11,356 nt of DNA from the NCBI GenBank assembly GCA_938003575.1, contig CALKYG010000230.1, positions 1-11,356 on the forward strand, written 5' to 3'. The notes beneath the pieces were generated by a model. That model did not search any database. It saw only the letters and a program-made list of their open reading frames with translations, and was not told the DNA's origin. The stretch comes from an uncultured Alphaproteobacteria bacterium. Its GTDB lineage: Bacteria; Pseudomonadota; Alphaproteobacteria; Caulobacterales; Parvularculaceae. The translations under genes and the position numbers were made by a program. The stretch's first letter is position 1. Each line of letters opens with the position of its first letter. Below are positions 6,292-11,356 of the stretch, piece after piece.

Positions 6292-7143
6292 ATGGCGAGA
6301 ACATTACGCGTCGCCGCCTTACAGGCCGCCTTCGGCCCCGATATGAAGGCGAATATCGCAACCGTTGAACGCCTCATCCGCGCAGCCGCCAGGGACGGCG
6401 CTCAGGCGATCCTCCCGCCCGAGCTTTTCCAGGGTCCCTATTTCTGCAAGCGGGAAGAAACGCAATGGTTCCGCGAGGCCTTTCCCTGGCGCGAGCATCC
6501 TTGCGTTACGGCGCTTGGCGCCCTGGCAAAGGAATTGAACGTTGCAATACCCGTGTCGATCTTCGAACGCGACGGCCAAGAGTATTACAACTCGCTCGTC
6601 ATGATCGACGCCGGCGGCGAAATCATGGGGCTCTACAGAAAGAGTCACATTCCCGACGGGCCCGGCTATGAAGAAAAATTCTATTTCCGTCCCGGCAACA
6701 CCGGTTTCAAAGTGTGGAACACGAAAGTCGGGCGCATCGGCGTCGGCGTCTGCTGGGACCAGTGGTTTCCGGAAGCGGCGCGCGCGATGACCTTGATGGG
6801 CGCGGAAGTCCTTTTCTATCCGACTGCGATCGGATCGGAGCCCGAGAACCCAGGCCTTGATACGCAATCGCGCTGGCGTCGCGCGATGATCGGCCATTCC
6901 GTTTCGAATGTCATTCCTGTCGTCGCCTCAAACCGGATCGGCGATGAGGACGGACAGATTTTCTACGGCTCTTCCTTCATCACTGATGAAGGCGGCGATT
7001 TTCTCGCCGAGATGAATCGCGTTGATGAAGGCTTCATCGCCGCGACGATTGATCTCGATCATTGCGACGAACGCCGCTCAAGCTGGGGCTTTTTCCGAGA
7101 CCGGCGGCCGGATCTTTACGGGAGACTCACGGGCCGAGACTGA
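6292..7143 (+). CDS. aguB: N-carbamoylputrescine amidase
   Basis: This nitrilase-superfamily enzyme hydrolyses N-carbamoylputrescine to putrescine, CO2 and ammonia, the last step of the agmatine deiminase route to polyamines. At 283 residues it has family length. The Glu-Lys-Cys triad is complete: Glu44 in LPPELFQGPYF, Lys117 in LYRKSHIPDGPGYEEKFYF, and Cys154 in GVGVCWDQWFPE. The flanking words, such as ELFQGPYFCK, GPGYEEKFYFRPG and CWDQWFPEAARAM, are the ones that separate AguB from other carbon-nitrogen hydrolases. Downstream, GSEPENPGLDTQSRWRRAMIGH and the end SWGFFRDRRPDLY are also typical. The ATG at 6292 has GAGGGAG (6278-6284) 7 bases upstream. The usual partner, agmatine deiminase (aguA), is not in this window, so the pathway link depends on genes elsewhere. 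It stops 11 bases short of the convergent sirtuin gene. Confidence 0.95.
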   Translation: MARTLRVAALQAAFGPDMKANIATVERLIRAAARDGAQAILPPELFQGPYFCKREETQWFREAFPWREHPCVTALGALAKELNVAIPVSIFERDGQEYYNSLVMIDAGGEIMGLYRKSHIPDGPGYEEKFYFRPGNTGFKVWNTKVGRIGVGVCWDQWFPEAARAMTLMGAEVLFYPTAIGSEPENPGLDTQSRWRRAMIGHSVSNVIPVVASNRIGDEDGQIFYGSSFITDEGGDFLAEMNRVDEGFIAATIDLDHCDERRSSWGFFRDRRPDLYGRLTGRD

Positions 7144-7154
7144 GACTTGCGCCG

Positions 7155-7856
7155 TCATTTGAGCCATTCATCCACCCATGCGGGCACGATATCGCGCGCC
7201 CGGCCGTAGCGCGCTTCAGTGAACGCCGAGGCGTTTTCGGACGGTTCGAGATTCAATTCAACGCAGGGAACGCCATACGCTCTCGCCTCGCCGACGAACC
7301 CCGCCGCGGGATAGACATTGCCGGATGTGCCGATCGACACAAATAGATCGGCCGCGGACATTGCGGCGGCGATCTCATCCAGGAACATCGGCGTTTCGCC
7401 GAACCAGACGACATGAGGACGCATGAAACGGTCCGCCTTGCAGTCGGGACAGCGCGTTTCGATCGAAAGGTCGCCGGCCCAGCGATGCACGGCGCCGCAT
7501 GCCGCGCACCGCGCCTTCGATAGCTCACCATGCATGTGAAAAACCCGTCTTGATCCGCCGCGCTCGTGCAGATCGTCGACATTCTGCGTGACGAGCGTCA
7601 GATCCTCGCCGAATTCATCTTCGAGCCTGGCCAGGGCGAGATGCGCGGCGTTTGGACCGACCTTTGCAAGACTTGCCCGGCGCAAATTATAGAAGGAATG
7701 GACAAGCGCAGGATTGCGCGCAAAGCCCTCCGGCGTGGCGACGTCATTGTAGTCGTATTTCGACCAGACGCCGTCGGGATCTCGAAAAGTGGCGACGCCG
7801 GAATCGGCCGATATTCCGGCGCCGGTCAGAATGACGATGCGCCTCGGTCTAGTCAC
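7155..7856 (-). CDS. cobB: NAD-dependent protein deacylase, sirtuin (SIR2/CobB class III)
   Basis: This enzyme removes acyl groups from lysines of proteins using NAD+. The 233-residue length is that of small bacterial sirtuins. Visible motifs in order: LTGAGISADSG (10-20) and TFRDPDG (23-29) for NAD binding, TQNVDDLHERGG (90-101), catalytic His109 in HMHGEL, four zinc cysteines (117, 120, 136, 139; CxxC-15-CxxC), then GTSGNVYPAAG and VELN near the end. Tyr56 and Arg59 in FYNLRR form the YxxR pair that marks the SIRT5-like class with desuccinylase/demalonylase capacity alongside deacetylation. The start is GTG (7856-7854), with no clear Shine-Dalgarno; it overlaps the end of the DUF1993 gene by 8 bases, so translation is probably coupled. 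It follows the DUF1993 gene on the same strand and converges on aguB. No acetyl-CoA synthetase or acetyltransferase gene is nearby. Confidence 0.95.
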   Translation of the reverse strand: MTRPRRIVILTGAGISADSGVATFRDPDGVWSKYDYNDVATPEGFARNPALVHSFYNLRRASLAKVGPNAAHLALARLEDEFGEDLTLVTQNVDDLHERGGSRRVFHMHGELSKARCAACGAVHRWAGDLSIETRCPDCKADRFMRPHVVWFGETPMFLDEIAAAMSAADLFVSIGTSGNVYPAAGFVGEARAYGVPCVELNLEPSENASAFTEARYGRARDIVPAWVDEWLK

Positions 7857-8355
7857 GCGCGAGGAAATCGGCTTTGCCGAGCGGCACGCCGGCGTTGCGC
7901 AAGTTGAGGTAAGCCGCCGTCGCGTGAAAATAGAGATTGGGCAGAATGAATACCGCCAGAAACTGACTCCGCCGGAATGTCATCGGCGACCCGGCGACCG
8001 GAACCGAAATTTCCCCTTCAGGGTCAGCGTCGATCCTTGCGCGATCAAGCGACTTGATATGGGCGTGCGCCTTGGCGATCCTCTCCTTCAGTTCGGCGAA
8101 AGTGGTTTCGTTGTCCGGAAAGGATGGCGGCTCGGCGCCGGCAAGGCGGGTCAGCCCGCGCACCGGAATATCGCAGGCGATCTGCACCTGCCGCGCCATG
8201 GCGAACATGTCCGGCGCCAGGCGCCAGCCCGTGTAAACGGTCTCATCGACGCCGACGGCCTTTGCATGAGCGGCCGCCTTGTCGAGGCCGCCGGTCATGC
8301 CCTTGAACATCTGGCCGATGGCGGCGAGCGCGATTGATGACGTCGTGTATTCCAT
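7849..8355 (-). CDS. DUF1993 domain-containing protein
   Basis: A 168-residue protein that spans one DUF1993 domain (PF09351), a family I place with DinB-like four-helix bundles. Characteristic stretches are WRLAPDMFAMARQVQIACD (44-62), FPDNETTFAELKERIAK (79-95), and near the end PNLYFHATAAYLNLRNAGVPLGKADFL (139-165, described here by its key residues Phe143, His144 and Tyr149). No catalytic function is established for this family; some DinB-like proteins bind metal through histidines, and His30, His97, His99 and His144 are available here, but I cannot say whether they form a site. The ATG at 8355 has AGGAG (8363-8367) 7 bases upstream. It is the first gene of a minus-strand pair with the sirtuin, overlapping it by 8 bases, and diverges from the phosphatase gene across 114 bases. 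Confidence 0.9.
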   Translation of the reverse strand: MEYTTSSIALAAIGQMFKGMTGGLDKAAAHAKAVGVDETVYTGWRLAPDMFAMARQVQIACDIPVRGLTRLAGAEPPSFPDNETTFAELKERIAKAHAHIKSLDRARIDADPEGEISVPVAGSPMTFRRSQFLAVFILPNLYFHATAAYLNLRNAGVPLGKADFLARD

Positions 8356-8414
8356 TCCTGGTCTCCTGATTCTGCGAATTGGCTGCGCGGCGGAGATTAA
8401 CGGTCGGGCCGGCG

Positions 8415-8443
8415 TTGCAACAGCGGCCCTGTTTCAAATAGAT
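8415..8443 (+). promoter_or_regulatory. Candidate promoter for the phosphatase gene
   Basis: In the 114-base divergent spacer, TTGCAA (8415-8420) is followed after 17 bases by the AT-rich ATAGAT (8438-8443), upstream of the start at 8470. The same TTGCAA-17-AT-rich spacing occurs before aguB. The -10 match is weak. Confidence 0.22.
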
Positions 8444-8469
8444 GTTACTTTTGCGAGGACCTTTCGCTG

Positions 8470-8934
8470 ATGAAACGAGTTCTTTTCATTTGCCTCGGGA
8501 ATATTTGCCGTTCACCCGCGGCGGAAGCGATCTTGCGCGCCCGTGCGGCGGATCGCGAGATTGCTGTTCACATCGAGTCGGCCGGCACCGGCGGATGGCA
8601 TCAGGGCGATCCCGCCGACGCTCGGATGATTCGCGCTGCGGCCCGGCGCGGTTATTCCCTCGCCCGGCACCGGGCGCGGCAGGTGGCTCTTTCAGATTTC
8701 TATGAATTTGATTACCTGCTCGCAATGGATTTGCGAAACCAGTCGGACCTTCTCGCCATGGCGCCGCCGAACCGCGAATGCGACATTCGTCTGTTTCTGG
8801 ATTTCGCCGAAAGCGCGGTGCGCGAAACGCCGGACCCCTATTACGGCGGTCCGGACGGCTTTGAAGCCGTCCTTGATCTTCTTGAAGCCGGCGCGGACGG
8901 TTTTCTCGCGCACCTTGAAGCGAGCGGCGGCTGA
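8470..8934 (+). CDS. Low-molecular-weight protein tyrosine phosphatase
   Basis: A 154-residue cytoplasmic phosphatase, the usual family size. The P-loop is at the N-terminus, FICLGNICRSPAAEA: catalytic Cys8, Arg14 and Ser15. The general acid is Asp122 in TPDPYYGG (121-127), with the paired aromatic residues Tyr124 and Tyr125 found in the eukaryotic-like class. The conserved SAGTGGWHQGDPAD (38-50) gives substrate-loop residues, with Trp43 typical of the class that acts on tyrosine phosphate and small aryl phosphates. In between, FDYLLAMDLRN matches the family's DxIlaMd segment. No tyrosine kinase or exopolysaccharide genes, the partners of the Wzb subclass, and no ars genes are adjacent, so it looks like the general housekeeping type. 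The ATG at 8470 follows GAGGA (8455-8459) at 10 bases. The stop lies 4 bases from the convergent thpR stop. Confidence 0.95.
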   Translation: MKRVLFICLGNICRSPAAEAILRARAADREIAVHIESAGTGGWHQGDPADARMIRAAARRGYSLARHRARQVALSDFYEFDYLLAMDLRNQSDLLAMAPPNRECDIRLFLDFAESAVRETPDPYYGGPDGFEAVLDLLEAGADGFLAHLEASGG

Positions 8935-8938
8935 CGGA

Positions 8939-9505
8939 TCAGACCGCGCTCGCGTGCGCGGCGTTTTCACGCGCCTCCAGGCGAAAACTCTCGACGATCT
9001 CGTAATGCGCGCACTCAGAACCAAGGTGTGACTCGTAAAGGTGAAATTCCGGGGCCGGAAACGGCCCGACGGAGAATAATCCGTGCCCGGCGCAATAGCT
9101 CGCCGCCGCATCCTGCGTCACGCCGGCGAGATACGCGATCGTCACATGCGGCGTGAACTTGCGTTTGTCGAGCGAAAAGCCGGCGCGCTTCAGCGCAACA
9201 TCAACCTTGGACTGCAATCGCAAGAGCGAAGGGTGCGGCTCCGCGCCGACCCACAGGGCGCGCGGCTTCCTGTCGCCGAAAAAGCCGCAGCCTTTCAAAC
9301 TCAAATCGAACGACGGCGCCGCGACGCCTTCGAGCGACGACGCAATTTCGCTGAAGCCGTGACGGTCGACCTCGCCGACGAAGGCGAGCGTCAGGTGGAA
9401 GTTCTCACTTGGAAGCCAGCGCGCGCCGCGCAATCCCGATTGAAGCTGCGTCAGCGCGTCGGCGACCACCTCGGGGAGCGACAACGCAACAAACAATCGG
9501 CGCAT
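8939..9505 (-). CDS. thpR: RNA 2',3'-cyclic phosphodiesterase (2H phosphoesterase)
   Basis: A 188-residue 2H-phosphoesterase of the ThpR/LigT type, which hydrolyses RNA 2',3'-cyclic phosphate ends to 2'-phosphate; the family was first known for 2'-5' RNA ligase activity in vitro. Both catalytic HxTx motifs are present: HLTL at 37-40 in NFHLTLAFVGEV, and HVTI at 120-123 in FTPHVTIAYL. The start RLFVALSLPEVV and the end FHLYESHLGSECAHYEIVESFRL are typical, the latter corresponding to the LyqS motif of LigT proteins. The segment CGFFGDRKPRALWVGAEPHPSLLRLQ (key residues Phe75, Arg82 and Trp85) forms the middle strand and helix. The ATG at 9505 is preceded by GAGGAGG (9512-9518) at 6 bases, a strong ribosome binding site. 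It is divergent from the YeeZ-like gene across 114 bases. Confidence 0.94.
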   Translation of the reverse strand: MRRLFVALSLPEVVADALTQLQSGLRGARWLPSENFHLTLAFVGEVDRHGFSEIASSLEGVAAPSFDLSLKGCGFFGDRKPRALWVGAEPHPSLLRLQSKVDVALKRAGFSLDKRKFTPHVTIAYLAGVTQDAAASYCAGHGLFSVGPFPAPEFHLYESHLGSECAHYEIVESFRLEARENAAHASAV

Positions 9506-9619
9506 GACGATCCTCCTCAGCCGGCGATCCGCCCTATCATCGGCGTCCCTCCTTTCTAATCCTTGAATTCGGGCGGGGTTAAGACCAGTAAATAGCCGGC
9601 AAACCCGGAGCGATCGAAG

Positions 9620-10510
9620 TTGACCGAAAAGCGCCTTCTGTGCCTTGGTTTCGGCTATGCGGCGCGCCGTCTCGCCGCGACGATCGGCGGACAGGGTTGG
9701 GCGGTCGCCGGAACGGTTCGGGACGCGGGAAAGACGCGCGCGCTTGAAGCTGCGGACGTCAATCCGGTTCTCTGGACAGAAAGCGGCCTTAGCGAACCGG
9801 CGTTGTCGGTCGCCGATGCGATCCTGATCTCAACGCCGCCGGGCGATGACGGTTGCCCCGCCCTTGCGGCCGCGCGCGGCGCGCTCCTCTCCCGCGAGGC
9901 GCCGCCGGAATGGATCGGCTATCTCTCAACGAACGGCGTCTACGGCGATTATGGCGGCGCGTGGATCGACGAAACGTCACAGCTGCGCGCCGCCTCGCCG
10001 CGCGCCAGACGCCGCATCGCGGCGGAAATGCAATGGCGGGAGCTCGGCCGCGCGATCGGCGCACAGGTCGTGATCTTCCGGCTTCCAGGCATTTACGGGC
10101 CGGGGCGATCGGCGCTCGACACCGTGAGGGAAGGACGCGCGCAGCGCATCTTCAAGCCGGGACAAGTCTTCAGCCGGGCGCATGTCGACGACATTGCGGC
10201 GGCCCTGCGCGCGAGTATCGCCGATCCCGGCGCCGGCGATCTCTTCAATATCGCGGACGATGAACCCGCGCCGCCTCAGGATGTCATCGCTTTTGCGTGC
10301 GGCCTTCTCGGCGTTGAGCCGCCGCCGCTCATTCCGATTGAAAAAGCCGATCTGTCGGAGATGGCGAGAAGCTTTTACGCCGACAACAAGCGGGTTTCGA
10401 ACAGGCTGATGAAGGAGAAGCTGCTCGCACGGCTTTCCTATCCGACTTACCGCGAGGGACTTCGCGCGATTTTGAGCGAAGAGCGCTCTAGTAAGCGTAT
10501 TCAGGACTGA
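9620..10510 (+). CDS. YeeZ-like SDR-fold NAD(P)-binding protein
   Basis: A 296-residue Rossmann-fold protein of the atypical extended SDR type related to E. coli YeeZ. The nucleotide-binding turn is CLGFGYAARRLA (GxGxxA with Gly10, Gly12 and Ala15). Later marks are ISTPPGDDG (70-78), YLSTNGVYGDYGGAWIDE (101-118), FRLPGIYGPGRSALD (153-167), and SRAHVDDIAAAL (185-196), the last typical of sugar-epimerase-like folds. The classical YxxxK catalytic pair of extended SDRs is not seen where expected: the region reads SPRARRRIAAE (126-136), with Arg in place of the Tyr/Lys arrangement. Its enzymatic reaction is unknown. The start is TTG at 9620 with GGAG (9607-9610) 9 bases upstream; the Rossmann strand begins right after it, so no upstream start is needed. 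The 3' end overlaps the convergent small exported-protein gene by 23 bases. Confidence 0.88.
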   Translation: MTEKRLLCLGFGYAARRLAATIGGQGWAVAGTVRDAGKTRALEAADVNPVLWTESGLSEPALSVADAILISTPPGDDGCPALAAARGALLSREAPPEWIGYLSTNGVYGDYGGAWIDETSQLRAASPRARRRIAAEMQWRELGRAIGAQVVIFRLPGIYGPGRSALDTVREGRAQRIFKPGQVFSRAHVDDIAAALRASIADPGAGDLFNIADDEPAPPQDVIAFACGLLGVEPPPLIPIEKADLSEMARSFYADNKRVSNRLMKEKLLARLSYPTYREGLRAILSEERSSKRIQD

Positions 10511-10928
10511 TCAGTTCATCGTCGAGCCAGCGATTGATGCGCTCGACGACGCATTTCCTGACATCGCCGTAGCTCGACGTGAACAGGAGCGCGCCCTCCG
10601 GCTTTACGCATTGCGATCCGTCTTCCGCCCGGATCGAATCGGCGAACATCATTGAGTTCGTGTCGCAGCCGCCCTTGAAATGTATGAATGCGCGCCCGCC
10701 TCCCTCGGTTCTGGCGATCAGCACATTGTCGCGCGAGTCATAGATTTCCTGTTCCGCCGGAGCGGCGATGCAAGCTTCCGCAAGAGCGTCCGACATATGC
10801 GGGTCGTCGTTTTCATATTCGACGGCAGGCGCCGCCGGCGGCGGCGTTTCCTTTTTCTTTTTCAACTCGCGCGCATAGACCGACGACGCGGAAAGGAGCG
10901 CGCACGCAACAAGCAGCAGCTTTTTCAT
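10488..10928 (-). CDS. Small exported Cys-rich protein, DUF6491-like
   Basis: A 146-residue predicted periplasmic protein. The start at 10928 gives a signal peptide MKKLLLVACALLSASSVYA with a likely signal peptidase I cut after residue 19; GAGGG (10937-10941) lies 8 bases upstream. LVAC at 6-9 resembles a lipobox, but a cysteine at residue 9 is too early and sits inside the hydrophobic core. The mature chain has a Lys-run/Pro-rich linker (22-35), then four cysteines at 53, 88, 107 and 126, suited to two disulfides. The pattern, ACIAAP, a short beta segment, FKGGC, then SQCV and a final RKCVVERINRW, resembles DUF6491 from memory. It is a clear paralog of the partial gene immediately upstream on the same strand: FKGGCDTN aligns with LIGACNYS, and RKCVVERINRWLDD with TRCVISRIHKWNDD. 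Function is unknown. Confidence 0.8.
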   Translation of the reverse strand: MKKLLLVACALLSASSVYARELKKKKETPPPAAPAVEYENDDPHMSDALAEACIAAPAEQEIYDSRDNVLIARTEGGGRAFIHFKGGCDTNSMMFADSIRAEDGSQCVKPEGALLFTSSYGDVRKCVVERINRWLDDELISPEYAY

Positions 10929-10936
10929 GAGACCAG

Positions 10937-10941
10937 CCCTC
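10937..10941 (-). promoter_or_regulatory. Ribosome binding site of the DUF6491-like gene
   Basis: GAGGG on the minus strand is 8 bases before the ATG at 10928-10926. An alternative ATG at 10943 would add five residues before the signal peptide and lacks an equally placed site, so 10928 is preferred. Confidence 0.55.
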
Positions 10942-11049
10942 ATGCCCGCCCGTCTCAGCCGCGCCGGAACCCACGGCGCCCTGGCAGGCGGCCCGAACCC
11001 TGCGCCCGTTCCGGACCGGTTTCAAGGCGAATCATTTCCGCACGGACTA

Positions 11050-11356
11050 TCAGTCCGCGTCGGCGTTTGCCGCCTCGTCGGCCCCGGCGTCGTCATTCCA
11101 TTTATGAATCCTGGAAATCACGCATCGCGTCGTATCCGGGAACCTGAATTCCCCGAAGGCGGAATTGGAGAAGATCAGATAATCGCCCGTCGTGAGGCAG
11201 CCGCCCGCCGGACGCTGTTCGATCGCCACCGACTGCGCGCCCCTGAGCTGGCTGTAATTGCAGGCGCCGATCAACGTCGCCTTGAACCAGTCATTGACGC
11301 CCCTTTCCAGCAGGATTGCGTCGTCTTCGCCCTCGATTGTTCTGAAATTGTTGATG
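11050..11356 (-). CDS. DUF6491-like protein, N-terminus beyond window edge
   Basis: The minus-strand frame is open from the window edge to a TGA at 11052-11050, about 101 codons, so the true start and any signal peptide lie outside. The visible chain begins INNFRTIEGEDDAILLERG, then GVNDWFKATLIGACNYSQLRGAQSV, GGCLTTGDYLIF, and TTRCVISRIHKWNDD, and ends in an acidic Asp/Ala tail (GADEAANADAD). The order and spacing of three cysteines, the central WFKATLxGxC element and the final CxxxxIxxW match DUF6491-type proteins as I remember them, and match the neighbouring gene, so this is probably a tandem duplicate. No start within the window should be used, although a TTG at 11274 is in frame. The spacer to the next gene (10929-11049) shows no evident promoter or terminator. 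Function is unknown. Confidence 0.75.
   Translation of the reverse strand, partial: INNFRTIEGEDDAILLERGVNDWFKATLIGACNYSQLRGAQSVAIEQRPAGGCLTTGDYLIFSNSAFGEFRFPDTTRCVISRIHKWNDDAGADEAANADAD

Noticed and set aside
5661..6368. A long plus-strand open frame antisense to the isomerase-like gene, running into aguB.
   Set aside because: It is a GC-rich shadow: Arg/His-rich composition, no recognisable domain, and it overlaps two well-supported genes in other frames.
9853..10263. A plus-strand Arg/Ala-rich open frame inside the YeeZ-like gene.
   Set aside because: It is an off-frame shadow of GC-rich codons; the YeeZ-like frame has the coherent Rossmann protein.
10902..10928. Lipobox-like LVAC near the start of the DUF6491-like protein, considered as a lipoprotein signal.
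   Set aside because: The cysteine is only residue 9 and the hydrophobic stretch continues past it; an ordinary signal peptidase I site after SVYA fits better.

Overview
The window is ordinary, densely packed chromosomal DNA from a GC-rich bacterium. The sequence suggests an alphaproteobacterium: Ala/Arg-rich proteins, a DUF1993 protein, a PaaI-type thioesterase and two small DUF6491-like exported proteins, a combination I associate with lineages such as Parvularculales, Caulobacterales or Hyphomonadales. That placement is inference from gene content; there is no rRNA or other marker. I saw no tRNA, rRNA, CRISPR array, transposase, phage gene or integrase. No intergenic gap exceeds about 120 bases.

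Left part (1-4434). A 5'-truncated aspartate-semialdehyde dehydrogenase gene (asd) is followed on the same strand by an uncharacterised exported protein (868-1641) and an EamA/RarD-type transporter (1638-2561), the last two joined by an ATGA stop/start overlap. A hotdog thioesterase (2548-2973, minus) converges on rarD and diverges from an epoxide hydrolase (3064-4032, plus). A 100-residue exported orphan follows (4132-4434, plus).

Middle part (4441-8355). On the minus strand, a thioredoxin-fold 2-hydroxychromene-2-carboxylate isomerase/DsbA-family protein and a class C beta-lactamase-like serine hydrolase form a two-gene unit, again with an ATGA overlap. Divergent from it is an N-carbamoylputrescine amidase (aguB, polyamine synthesis). 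Converging on aguB is a second minus-strand pair: a DUF1993 protein followed by a GTG-started sirtuin deacylase, overlapping by 8 bases.

Right part (8470-11356). A low-molecular-weight protein tyrosine phosphatase converges with an RNA 2',3'-cyclic phosphodiesterase (thpR). Divergent from thpR is a TTG-started YeeZ-like Rossmann protein, which converges with two tandem minus-strand genes for small exported Cys-rich proteins. The second of these runs off the window edge; the two are recognisable paralogs.

The genes are mostly housekeeping or general metabolic enzymes and do not form one pathway. The layout alternates divergent pairs with 90-114 base spacers and convergent pairs that abut or overlap with no evident intrinsic terminator. 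I found no convincing new multi-gene system. The least explained elements are the three kinds of exported proteins of unknown function, especially the tandem DUF6491-like pair and the exported protein coupled to rarD.
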